Of a DNA stretch of 64,000 nt, positions 34,225 through 44,823 are shown piece after piece. Made by a program: the position numbers and the translations under genes. Source of the stretch: Leptobrachium leishanense. Its lineage: Eukaryota; Chordata; Amphibia; Anura; Megophryidae. Numbering within the stretch: position 1 is the stretch's first letter; each line of letters begins with the position of its first letter. The notes under the pieces are model-generated. The model saw only the letters and a list, made by a program, of their open reading frames with translations. It did no database searches and was not told the DNA's origin. The stretch spans positions 62,001 to 126,000 of the forward strand of contig RXON01001540.1 of the NCBI GenBank assembly GCA_009667805.1, given 5' to 3'.

Positions 34225-36150
34225 ATGCACAGAGTGCGCTGCATCCGCATAGCGGCCTGTGTGCATGAGGATACGTCAGACGCTGCGAATTTGCGGCCTA
34301 CATCACATCCAGACTCCAGAAGTTTCCTGGTGTGGCTGAAGTGTACCTGTGTAGCTGCTGCTGGTGCCATAGACGTGGAGAGACTCATCGCCGCAGTTGG
34401 TGAGCACCCAGAATTGTGGGACCCAGCCAGTGACCTGTATAAGGACAAGGCGAGGAAGGGGAGCACCTGGGCTGAAGTGGTGAGGGTGTTGTTCCCGGGG
34501 TACGACACATGCTCAGAACAATAGCAGAAGCTGCAGAGTGAGTATACGATTATTTTATTCATAATCAAATGCATATTGAATGTAAAATTAATGTGTATGG
34601 CAAACAAAATGATTGTGGTCACATGTCAAATGCTCCGCAGCTGCCAGGGCACCTGACCTGGTTTGCTCATAAAATAATTAGCCAAAGCATCACAAAACCT
34701 GTTGCTGTGTCTATTAACAGGCATAATGTCATTGTTTTCATATTCCTCCAATACCATAACTATCAAGGAATCATCTAAATTAAAACCATCCCTCCCATGA
34801 ACATAATTATGCAAGATGCAGCAGCACTTTACAATATCTACACAAAATTCAACATTAACATCCAGCGGCCTATGGAATATTTTCCATTTGTTGCTCAGGA
34901 TGCCAAAGGTTCATTCCACATAGCCTCTCACCCACGACAGCCAGTAGTTGAACACATGTTTTTTTACATGTCCCCAAGTACAGGTGCAGCAAATGTGTAG
35001 ACAGCCCAAATGCCTCGTCCCCCACAAACGCATAGGGGACGGTCACGTCACTGCCAGGCAAAGGTGTGGGTCTGGGGATGTTCAGGGTCCCGCTCTCAAT
35101 CTCATTCCACAGTGTGGAGTTTCTGAACAATGTGGAGTCAGAGTCTTTGCCATAGGATCCCACATTCACATAGACAAAGTTATAGTGGGCATCTGCCACC
35201 GCCAGTAGGCCTATAGAAAAAAATGTTTGTAATTTTGGTAAAGTGACCCACTTTGCAGTGGCTTCACTATACGGATGTGTTTGCATCTACGGCTCCCAGG
35301 CAGTTTGGGAAGTTTGCTCTGTCCTGAAATCCCGCAGCAATTCGTGACCATGCCTCGTCTGTGGGTGTTGGTAAGCATTGCTCCTTAATCGTGTCCCATA
35401 TTGTCTGGCACACCTTGCGTATAATCTCGCCAGTTGTTGATCTGCCAATGCGGAAATTGTAATGCAGATTCTTCAAACTGCATCCACTAGCTAGGTACCT
35501 CAAAAACAAAATAAAAGTGTGTTATGATCACATCACAACAGTGAGCAGTGTGGATCTCCCATCAGCATCTGGGTCACAGGAACAACACATGCTGCCAAGT
35601 GGTTCTGCCAGTTGCTCCAGGGATGTGAAACAGGGTGGAGCAGAGTCACAGTTGGAGGAGGAGGAGACCGCTGGACTTGTGCCAGGTACATCACCTTCTG
35701 ACACCACTAGACCGCGCCGAAACGGAAGAGGGCACCAGCTACAGAATTTGTGCAGGCCATGGTGACCTTTATGGAGGTGCACCATCCACCACCACCTCCA
35801 CACTGCATGTTTTCTGACAATACCGACATGTCATTTTTCCATTCCTGTCTGCCCATGTTGCAGTAGATGACCATGGACCAGAAGGTGGAGTTCTGTCAGT
35901 AGTGCCTGGCAAAGATAGACAACATCTTGGCCCGGCCTCCACAACCACCTGTGTCCCGTAGTGCTGTGCCTGAACCACAATATCCTGGTGGTTATCACCG
36001 GCACAGCCATGTGCAACCTCCTCACCCACCGATATCCCCAGGTGCTGTGCCACAAACACAGTCTGAGTCCGAGTACCAGCACAGGTACATGCACAGTCCT
36101 CATGCCCAGATGCTCCTCAATATGAGGATTTTAGTGATGATTGCGATGAT
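34225..36150 (+). pseudogene. MADF-domain protein of the Harbinger element, two exons, broken
   Basis: Exon 1 encodes a MADF (Myb/SANT-like) DNA-binding segment with VERLIAAVGEHPELWD then YKDKARKGSTWAEVVRVL near 34375-34500. An in-frame stop (34522-34524) precedes a good donor, CAGA|GTGAGT at 34538. Exon 2 starts after CACAACAG at about 35541 in the matching phase and reads SSVDLPSASGSQEQ. A one-base shift near 35750 is needed to continue into PPPPPHCMF and a QKVEFCQ-type helical C terminus with further stops. In Harbinger elements this partner protein binds the element ends and helps import the transposase. The transposase lies antisense inside its intron. Confidence 0.55.
34870..35509 (-). 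pseudogene. HARBI1-like Harbinger transposase, frameshifted
   Basis: Reading from 35509 down: LRYLASGCSLKNLHYNFRIG, STTGEIIRKVCQTIWD, WSRIAAGFQDRANFPNCLGA, then the first catalytic aspartate in GAVDA. One base is lost just after it (near 35280). The next frame continues with the second aspartate in VNVGSYGKDSD, STLFRNS, and VPYAFVGDEAF with the catalytic glutamate. A second disruption near 34930 breaks the conserved C-terminal YVE...FGIL region. The DDE_Tnp_4 order is complete enough for a firm family call; the N terminus is not seen. The copy cannot make functional transposase. Confidence 0.8.
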
Positions 36151-36181
36151 GTTTTTTTGTTTGTTTTTATAATTCATGTGC

Positions 36182-36450
36182 TTTTAGGTCTGAATGGCTC
36201 TCCTTTCCCATCTCCGGTCTCCCTGTGTCCCACCATCTCCATCAATGGTCAGGATTTGCTGTACCCAGGCATTGATGAGCGTACGCTTGTGCAAAATGAG
36301 ACACAGACAACTTGCTATGTCCTTCAAACTGAAATTGTATTCATCAACAGTCAAGAGTATATATAACCTACATACAAGATGGAGGAGCTGATGTGATAAC
36401 CAGAGTGCCACGTGTACAAGTGATTGTAGCACTTCTTCCATATAAGGTGA
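36182..36450 (-). mobile_element. 3' LTR of the ERV-like element, outer part
   Basis: The first 100 bases (TCTCCTTTCCCATCTCCGGT, GTACCCAGGCATTGAT) match the 5' LTR at 59634-59735. A TATA-like GTATATATAACC lies near 36357. It ends where a hAT-derived segment starts (36451); the rest of this LTR is at about 38441-38470. Confidence 0.55.
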
Positions 36451-38440
36451 CTAGGGATGAACTGTTCGGTTCGATCGGTTCAGAGTTCGATTCGAACATT
36501 GGCCGTTTGAAAGTTTGCAAACTTCGAACTTTTTGGGATGTTCGCCAAAAGTTTGAAAAAAAAAATAGATTTTTTTTTAAAAAAAAAAATGCTTACAAAA
36601 TCCTAAAAAATCTAAAAGTAAAGAGATTCTTTAGTGCAGAATATTATAAGCAATGGTTTATTAGATATTGAATTAAAACGGGAATATTTTTAACATTGAA
36701 GCCTATGGGATAAAACATTCTTGTTGCTAAAACATCAGGCAGACGAGACCCTCTAATCAGGCACTGTAGAGGGCAGCCCGCCGGAGCCTCCCTCCCAAGG
36801 ACCCCTTGAGGAGCATGCAGCCGCAAGATTACAGAGCTGCAACTGTGCAGGCTGGCCAGCCGGGTGGATGTGGCAGAGAGGTGGCGCAGGGACTCCAGGG
36901 AGGGAGCCACGGCAGACCCCCCTTCCCCATAACCAGGATCTAGGGAGCCCCCACTGACCACCAGGCTAAGGTAAAGTGACACATTTTTAAAAAAAAAAAA
37001 AATACGAGGACATTTTTAAATGTCCACAGCAACATAAAATAACTTTTTTTTTTCTTTTCTAATACTCACCTGATTCCTGGATCCACAAACTGTAGAGGTG
37101 CTGCCCGGCAGTGTGTGGAATCATATGCTGCATTAATTATACTGTAAGGCTGGGTTCACACCTGCGTTTTTTTTACGCGCATATCGCGCAAATGTAAAAA
37201 ACATGCGAAAGCGCATTGCAGCGCGTTCACGGCCATAGACTGCAGAGCGAATGCGCTGTAATATGCCCCAAAGAAGCTCCTGTACTTCCTTGGGCATAGG
37301 ACATTTTACAGCGCACTGTAAAACGCCCAGGTATGAACTGGTCCCATAGCAAATAATGGGATTTCCCTGTTTATGCGTTTTACAGCGTGCAAGAACGCAC
37401 TGTAAAATGCTTAGGTGTGAACGGGGCCTTAAGGTGCTGCCCGACAGTGTGAGGATTCATATGCTGCATTAATTATTAGTCTTACAAATTTGGTTACTTA
37501 ACCCATTTGCGTTTGGATTGTAATATTGTGACATCCAGGGCCCTGGGTGGCGATCGGGGGGGCCCCGGACGCATGGTGCCGCGAGCTGGCCGAATGCCAG
37601 GAGCTCCGGTGGCACCCGGTGCAGCTGTGAGTGATCAGGGGGCAGGGCGCGGCGTGATGACGCAGAGCCAGCGGGACTGGTGTGCGCCAATTCTCACCAT
37701 ATACAGTAGCGCAGTACTAGTGCCTAAACGTTGTTGAGCTGGTTTTGTTATAACAACTACTCTCGCTCTGTGTCCCTGTCTGGTATTTTCTGCTGCTTGT
37801 TACTGCTGGTGCGCTTCCATCCTGCCATACACTATAGCGCAGTAATATTTGGGTGCACTGCCACTGACGCCTATATTACCAGATTCATATCATTTCAATA
37901 TTGGACCGCAGGGTCCAACCCTGCACTCTTCCACAATACCACAGAAGGGTTACGTTGTGACAGCACTGTTGCTGACACTAAAGACCCAATTTTAAAGCAC
38001 CTATTGTTACTTTCATCCAAAACCTGCATAAGTTTCACCATAATTTAGCCAAAAAATCACTAAACTTGTTCTGCGTGTCCTAAAATGTCTTTTCATACAG
38101 ACTGCCGCCCCAAGCAGTTGTTTATGAATAGATTTAAAGGAAAACCGTTTACCGTCATTTTTTTGTTTTTAAATGTTTCTATACATCCTACAAATCCGCC
38201 ACTTCACGGGCAGGTTATGGGGACCTCCTAGGCACGATACTTGAAGGAATTTTATTTTATTTTTAACCCTTATTTCATGGAATACTCACTGTTCCTTTAA
38301 AAATGTTCTTTTTAAAACTTTTTGTCCTTGTTTCCTGTCCCCCAGGGCACTACCTGGACCCCCATACACCTTTTATGGCAAATATCTTGCATATATGCCC
38401 TCTGGAGGGCACTCTAAAATTCGAACTTTCGAGTCCATTT
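36451..38440 (+). mobile_element. Rearranged BED-finger hAT remnant in the 3' LTR
   Basis: The left terminus TAGGGATGAACTGTTCGGTT is the 5' end type of copies 2 and 3. It soon changes into the AT-rich core of the mariner-like MITEs (36580-36712), then GC-rich sequence (36740-36960), two inverted 54-bp repeat units with a TTCACACC-ended MITE between them, and finally the 3' non-coding region of the hAT (37838-38440). No transposase coding and no 3' terminus remain. The mosaic indicates several events. Confidence 0.5.
37143..37430. mobile_element. Small MITE with GGCTGGGTTCACACC ends
   Basis: The ends AAGGCTGGGTTCACACCTGC and the complement TTAGGTGTGAACGGGGCCTT surround a GCGC- and CGTTTTACAGCG-rich interior. 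It splits two units of the 54-bp repeat. TAA/TTA flanks suggest a Harbinger-type insertion, but the duplication is not exact. Confidence 0.55.
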
Positions 38441-38484
38441 GACTGAATTTTGGATATAAAATCTCTTGCAATCCCTTCTTTTGT
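38441..38484 (-). promoter_or_regulatory. Inner end of 3' LTR and polypurine tract
   Basis: GGATATAAAATCTCTTGCA corresponds to GAATATAAAATCTCTTACA at the end of the 5' LTR (59846-59864). On the minus strand it is preceded by the purine run AAAAGAAGGGAT, as expected for plus-strand priming. Confidence 0.5.
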
Positions 38485-38716
38485 CACAGAAAGTGACAAA
38501 CAATAAATACAAAATATAAGGTGAGAATAGGGTGAGAATAGTGTTCATGGGATAGTTCACTCGAGGATCTTCTCACACAAATCATTCGTGGGTCCAAAGG
38601 ACCATCGGCTTCCCTTCCAGGCTCAGTACCTGTTCAGGCGTTGCACTATAGAGGCGAGGGCAAGCAGGGGTATAGTATGGGTCAGGGTTCGCAGGAGGGA
38701 GTACAGCAACATTTCA

Positions 38717-38899
38717 CTATAACCATATTACCTTGTACATAATTACTAGGAAAAGTAGAAGAATTACTATATATGGTACTATGTGAAGGATTTTCATCCC
38801 GAAGAAACCGAACCATGGATGCAGACCAAATGCAGTCAAATCCATTATACACTTAGTCCATGGGTTCTGGTTGAATTCTAATTCCCAAATAAATTCCAC
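38717..38899 (-). pseudogene. Possible envelope transmembrane tail of the ERV-like element
   Basis: A 60-residue frame (open for about 15 more residues upstream) has an aromatic NPW-containing juxtamembrane stretch, a glycine/aromatic segment, then a strongly hydrophobic span (VPYIVILLLFLVIM) and a short basic end. This is the layout of a retroviral envelope transmembrane subunit C terminus, and it lies just before the purine tract and 3' LTR on the same strand. No fusion peptide, immunosuppressive region or surface subunit could be found, so the frame is a fragment. A chance hydrophobic frame is the alternative. Confidence 0.35.
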
Positions 38900-39052
38900 T
38901 AAACTAGAAAAGAATGATTTAAGTAACCTAATTTTAGTAAAAAGTAAGAATAATTGTCATGAGCATAGGCGTGCGCACGGGGTGTGCCGGGTGTGCCTGG
39001 GCACACCCTAATGCCGGCCCCCGGCACACCCCGCAGGCCCGCGGAACACTCT

Positions 39053-39480
39053 GGGTCCCGGCTGGCTGCATCCAACGGATAGCCGCCGGGACCCTACAAT
39101 TCCGCAGGCCTGGCGGCAGCCTCCGCTTCCCTGGTGGTCCGTGGATGTGGGTGCTGCACCGCGATCTGTGCTTACAGTGCACGTCCCACAGCGAGTGACT
39201 GGCCACGAGCTGAGTGCCGGCGATTGCTGATGACCTGTCATCTGACCGCCGGCGCTTACTGACTGTGTCAGAGCGCCGGCGATCAGGTGACAGGGCACCT
39301 GCAATCGGGCGCTCAGCTCGAGTCCAGTCACTCGCTGTGGGACGTGCACTGCGGTCTGTAAGCACAGATCGCGGTGCAGCACCCACATCCACCGGACCAC
39401 CAGGGAAGCGGAGGTTGCCTCCAGGCCTGCGGGGGTGAGAGGTCCCGGCGGCTATCCATTGGATGCGGCCAGCCGGGTTC
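39053..39480. repeat. Long GC-rich palindrome in element C
   Basis: The outer arms carry CCCGGCTGGCTGCATCCAAC and GGATGCGGCCAGCCGGG. The middle arms carry CTTCCCTGGTGGTCCG with CGGACCACCAGGGAAG and GTGGATGTGGGTGCTGCACC with its complement. The centre is at about 39245. Arms of about 190-210 bp are only lightly diverged. Confidence 0.85.
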
Positions 39481-39584
39481 CCCCTCCTTGACCCCCCCCT
39501 CTGGACCAAAATTCAATCCCCTCCCTGCAAATGAAAAAAAAAAAAACAGGAGAGGGGGCAACTTTTATATATTATAGGCGCCGC

Positions 39585-40205
39585 ACATTACTGGGGGTTT
39601 ATTAATGTGAATTTTGTGATACGCTCACACACACAGCACATTACTGGGGGTTTATCTCTGTGGATTTTGTGATACGCTCACACACACAGCACATTACTGG
39701 GGGTTTATCTCTGTGGATTTTGTGATACGCTCACACACAGCACATTACTGGGGGTTTATTTCTGTGGATTTTGTGATACGCTCTCACACACAGCACATTA
39801 CTGGGGGTTTATTTCTGTGGATTTTGTGATACACTCGCACACACAGCACATTACAGGGGGGTTTTATTGCTGTGGATTTTGTGATACACACAGCACATTA
39901 CTGGGGGGTTTCATTGCTGTGGATTTTGTGATACGCTGATACAGCACATTCCTGGGGGGTTTATTTCTGTGGATTTTGTGATACGCTCACACACACAGCA
40001 CATTACTGGGGGGTTATTGCTGTGGATTTTGTGATACGCACAGCACATTCCTGGGGGGTTTTATTGCTGTGGATTTTGTGATACGCTCATACACAGAGCA
40101 CATTACTGGGGGGTTTTATTGCTGTGGATTTTGTGATACGCTCATACACAGAGCACATTACTGGGGAGTTTTATTGCTGTGCATTTTGTGATACGCTCAT
40201 ACACA
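39585..40205. repeat. About 54-bp minisatellite in element C
   Basis: About eleven units with the core GTGGATTTTGTGATACGCTC followed by a variable CA run and AGCACATTACTGGGGGTTT. Confidence 0.9.
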
Positions 40206-40383
40206 GAGGCGGTTACAAGAGGTGGCTGCCGCGCGCATCCAACCCCTGAGCGGCGAAGCGGAAGTGGGGAAACTTTCCCTTCGCCGCTCGGGAAGGTAAG
40301 TATGCGGCTGAGAGTTCCAGGGGCGGCTGTCCGAATGCCGATAGAGCATTCGAACAGCCGCCCCATGTCTGGTCTGGGTTCTG

Positions 40384-40690
40384 AGCTTGGGGGCAAATAT
40401 GCATGAGAGCTTGGGGGCAAATATCCATGTGCTGGGGCAGTATATCCACGAGCTGGGGCAGTATATCCACGAGCTGGGGCAATATATCCACGAGCTGGGG
40501 CAATATATCCACGAGCTGGGGCAATATATCCACGAGCTGGGGCAATATATCCACGAGCTGGGGCAATATATCCACGAGCTGGGGCAATATCCATGAGCTG
40601 GGGCAATATCCACGAGCTGGGGCAATATATCCACGAGCTGGGGCAGTATATCCACGTGCTGGGGCAGTATCCATGAGCTGGGGCAGTATT
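40384..40690 (+). repeat. 21-22-bp minisatellite in element C (shared cassette core)
   Basis: About fourteen units of GAGCTGGGGCAATATATCCA plus C. Same core as the arrays in elements A, B and D. Confidence 0.9.
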
Positions 40691-40812
40691 AATAATAGAC
40701 TGCCCTCTGGGTAGGCTTTCCAACTAGTATATATATATAATGTGTGTGTGTGTGCTTGAACTTTTGGGTGCACACCCTAATGCAATAGGCTGCGCACGCC
40801 TATGGTCATGAG

Positions 40813-42582
40813 TCAGATCTTTATCTGTTTCCTTGTACTAAGATTCACTCCACAAACTTCATACACACCTGCACACAGAATATGCATTCTCATTCTCCTA
40901 ATTCACCCTCTCAGCCTTATCTAAGGGAGTTATCGTAACAAAAATGAGGACACAGTCTTATTGAAGAAAAGAGGAAAATTATTGTTGTTTCCCAGTGTCA
41001 GCGATTTTGAGTTTCAGAGTGGAGTCTTTATTGAGGGTGGACACTCAGCAGTCAGGAAATGGTGGCATCGGCATCAAACCAGCAGTGTGTCCTTATCTGT
41101 ACTGTGCAGACAATCGGCTCTCATTGACATCACTGTGAGTTCATAATCATCACAGTGACAGTGTGTGTGTCATGGAAACGAGAGGACCTGAGCGCCCACT
41201 GGAACTTTGTAGGTAGCGGTCTTTGTATGCTGGCCGTGCCTCACCTGTGATCTGTCCACAATCCGCTCAGGACTCAGTCAGCGGGTACTTGATGACTGTG
41301 AGGCTCTTTGCTATTGTTTTCATCATCATCATTTTTACAAACGCCAACATAGCAAAAGAAAAAATGTTGGGGAAAGGCTGAGAGGGGACAAGTAAACAGA
41401 TTCATTCATCTTGCACACAAACACACAACTGCAGCAGAGACCAGCATGTTAGTGTAGCAAAAAGAAACACAGATACTATACACTTATACTTTCCCAAGGA
41501 GGCATATAAAAATAAAAACCAAAACCTCCCTCAGGATATGGACCTCATGCAGCCTCTTTTGTATATAACCTACAGGGTCCTACTACATCTGACTCAGTTC
41601 ATTATAGGAAAAGTATATGCACAACTCTGGCCCGAAGACCAGCCACCATGCGCCTTACATCCATTTAGTAACAAAACATTTCTATAAACTTCTGTTCTTG
41701 TTTAGGGGTCAATTAAACAAAACCTTTCCAGTAAATATAAAATTCCATCAAAATATATGGTAAATAGAATCAGCAACCAAATAATTCTCAATAAAACCAA
41801 ATGAAATCATCCCACAATTCCTTCCTTTTACACCTGCTTTAGATAAAGAAATTAGTCAGTTTAGGTGTAACATTAAGTTAAAGCTATTAATTCATTATCG
41901 CTGAGATTACCAGTAGACCTATTAAAACATTATTTATATTTTATTCACAGTAATGGGACTAGTTTAACCAAATGGTTAATAATATATTATATTCTATTTA
42001 ATACTGGATGTATTGTCATAAGATTATTTTGGACAGCAAGATTAAAAAAAACATAATTTCCTGAGTACATTATTAAAAATACTCTAACTCCAGTTTTAAT
42101 TGAATGTGACCTGCACTATCATAAATATAACAGGGCATTTACTTACTCCTGAAAAATAAGAATTGTGATCACATAATAATAATATACGATACAAAATATT
42201 AGAATACAAAGTATTCATCACTTAGAACAAACATTCAGGTATCTGGCGTAGAATATCCTTATGAGAACAGCACAGTGTGATTCATCAGAACATAAAGAGG
42301 TTCTGTGGTTTTTCTTCTTTCATATTAATTTAAGATGAAGTACAACTCCTTTTGTTACCATGTTTTATTGCTTGGCATCTGATAACTCTGTTATTGATCT
42401 TTGTGTCCGTAAAGGAAATGGAACATTGCAATGTGTAATGATGATGTGTGTTTTGAGTAAATTTTCTTCAATTACAGTAGCTATATCGATATAGGAATCA
42501 TATGAATGATCTTCCATCTAGTTTGATCAGCATCAGCTGCAATGAGCGTTGGCATGCGTTACTTGGGCAATTTTCACCTAAA
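40813..42582. other. ERV-like body, no recognised coding
   Basis: AT-rich. A short + frame with a hydrophobic start (41292-41381) and a + frame at 41538-41690 were considered but not accepted as genes. Minus-strand reading shows AATAAAG near 41020, so parts may be from another element. Confidence 0.35.
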
Positions 42583-42586
42583 TTAA

Positions 42587-43738
42587 CCCTTTCACTGCGG
42601 AGGACGCGCTCAGCGCATCCACCTGCAGGTAGCGTTCCTTGCGGAGGACGCGCTGAGCGTGTCCTCCCTTTGGGGCGAGCGATCGGCCGGGCTGTGCCCC
42701 CCAGCACCCGGAACCACCACCGGCCTAATTAGATGTCATCGCGCCACCATGATGACATCTAATTCAGGCGCCCACCCACATGTGCGGAGGAGGCGTCTGA
42801 AAGGGAGGGGGGAGGTCCTTTGGACCTCTCTCCCTCCCAATCGCCGGGGTGCAGGGGGTTAATCTAGGCACGGTATGGAAGGGCACAGCCTGCCCTTCCT
42901 AACGGTACCTGGAATTAACCCCAAGGGGGCCGGATCACGAATCAGCGCCGAAAAGCGCCGGTTCGTGATCCTTTCCCGGAGCTGGCCGACATCTTGGATG
43001 TCGGCCAAGCTTCTGGGAATGCCCCCTGAGGACTGGCGTCATCGTGCATAACATGATGACGCCAGTCCTGGAGTTAACCCCTAACTGCCACCAATGGTGG
43101 AGATAGGGGTTCCAATGAACCCCCTATCTCCCGATCCGTGGCAGTTAGGGGTTAATGTTTGATATTGTTGGATCGGCCAGAGCATTGCCGTTCCAACAAT
43201 ACCAAACAAGACTATGAAAAAAGTTTTTTAGAAAAATAAAAATAAAAAAATATTTAAAAAAAATTATAAAAAAATCAAGTTTTGTTTTTCTTTTTTTTGG
43301 TTCGTTAATGCAGCAATATTGTTCCCATTTCAATTCTAATGTGAACAATGATGCTGCTCTAACGATTTTTGTATGCAGTGCGTTTTTTAAAAATAGCGTA
43401 ATTTTCCCCAAAAAAAATGTAACGAGACCCCATCTCTAATTTTTTTAACAAGCGCACCCCATACAAAATATAACCGCAATTTCTCGCATGTTAAAATGTG
43501 AAAAAAAAACACTTTACACATTGTAAATTATTGAAAATTCATATTTTATTGCATTTTTTGTTATAATATACAGACAGGTCATGACATATACATATAATAA
43601 TGAAATATTATGAATCTGCCGAGTCTGACGGAAAGAAAGATATATAATATGTCTGGGTCATATACTAAAATAATGATGAGCAAAACCGGTAAAAATGACC
43701 TCAGCACAGAGGCGGGGAATGCCTCAGCAGCGAAAGGG
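42587..43738. mobile_element. piggyBac-like serial-hairpin element, complete copy
   Basis: Flanked by TTAA on both sides (42583-42586, 43739-43742). Ends CCCTTTCACTGC and GCAGCGAAAGGG. The left 560 bp is a chain of hairpins, among them 42730-42765, 42855-42900, 42945-42980, 42985-43015, 43030-43070 and 43080-43155, matching the hairpins of copy 1 in the opposite orientation. The right half is A/T-rich and non-coding. Confidence 0.8.
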
Positions 43739-43742
43739 TTAA

Positions 43743-44023
43743 AGAGCATTGAAAAAATGTTAATAACCTGTTAGGGTTTAAAACTTACAAGGTTAAAACT
43801 TACATGGTTAAAACTTACATCGTTATGGCTGTAAAGAAAAATATGTATTTAAACTTGTAAGGTTCAGCAAAGGCACTTCCATAGTGTGCCAATATCTCTC
43901 TAAGAATGACATACAATAGACAAAAGAGAAACTGGACAAGCAGGATGAAAGAAAAGTTGAAAGTAGCAAAAAACGACTTTCTTGACTAATCACTTTCCAT
44001 TCACCTTCAATCAACTTCCATCA
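43743..44023. other. ERV-like body fragment, no recognised feature
   Basis: Short spacer between two insertions, with a few direct repeats of GGTTAAAACTTACA. Confidence 0.4.
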
Positions 44024-44823
44024 CTTTCTATTAGGGATGAGCCAATCACCCGCGAGTTCGGTTCGCATTCGAACTCGAACTTTTCAAAAGTTCGAATTCG
44101 AACTCGAACATGACAGTGAGTTTTCCATAAAATAAGGGTTAAAAAAAACCCGATAAATCCATTCAAATATCGTGCCTAGGAGGTCCCCATAACCTGCCCG
44201 TGAAGTGGCGGATTTCTAGGATGTATAGAAACATTTAAAAACAAAAAAATTACGTTTCAAATAACGGTAAATGCTTTTCTTTTAATCTATTCATAAACAA
44301 CTGCTTCGGGCGGCAGCCTGTATGAAAAGACATTTTAGGACGCGCAGAAAAAGTTTAGTGATTTTTTTGGCTAAATTATGGTGAAACTTATGCAGGCTTT
44401 GAATGACAGTAACAATAGGTGCTTTAAAATTTGCTTTTAGCGTCGGCAACAGTGCCGTCTCACCGTAACCCCTCTGTGGTATTGTGGAAGAGTACAGGGG
44501 TGGACCATGCTGTCCTATATTAAAAAGATATGAATCTGGTAAAGACGTCAGTGCACTCATATGTTGTGCCTTTGGTGCTAAGCCTGCAAGTGCCATCATA
44601 CAGTAACCCCTCTGTGGTATTGTGGAAGAGTGCAGGGGTAAACCATGCGGTCCTATATTAAAAAGATATGAATCTGGTAAAGACGTCAGTGCAGCCAAAT
44701 ATTGTGCCTTTCATGGCAGCAAGTGCCTTCACACCGTAACCCCTTTGTGGTATTGTGGCAGAGTTCAGTGGTGGGGGTTTTGTGAATGCAGAAGACATCC
44801 CGATCTATTCCGTTACGTCAGCA

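Larger units (their letters stand above)
34044..36175. mobile_element. Harbinger element, left part (split by an LTR element)
   Basis: The left end GGCTCGGGTCAGACGAATGC is preceded by TAA (34041-34043). The first 300 bases resemble the Harbinger MITEs at 4095 and 9249, so this looks like the coding relative of those MITEs. It encodes a MADF-type protein (+) and a HARBI1-like transposase (-). The right end is not here: the sequence stops at ATGTGC (36176-36181) and resumes at 59865, where the matching right terminus is found at 60353. Confidence 0.7.
38964..40804 (+). mobile_element. hAT-like element C carrying palindromes plus two minisatellites
   Basis: The ends CATAGGCGTGCGCACGG and GCTGCGCACGCCTATG are flanked by a perfect 8-bp duplication, GTCATGAG (38956-38963, 40805-40812). 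Order: GC palindrome (39053-39480), 54-bp-range array (39585-40205), two small GC hairpins (40248-40291, 40320-40364), the AGCTGGGGCAATATATCC array (40384-40690), TA/TG microsatellite (40727-40753). No transposase. Inserted in the ERV-like element. Confidence 0.85.

Noticed and set aside
34041..36450. Harbinger running continuously to 36450
   Set aside because: 36182-36450 matches an LTR repeated at 59634-59735 and is flanked by the ATGTGC duplication, so it belongs to the ERV-like element.
41292..41381. Signal-peptide-like frame MTVRLFAIVFIIIIFTNAN
   Set aside because: No donor in phase 1 before its stop, so it cannot serve any of the IgV exons; probably chance.
41538..41690. + strand frame slightly like a retroviral integrase tail
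   Set aside because: Wrong strand for the ERV-like element, weak resemblance, quickly stopped.
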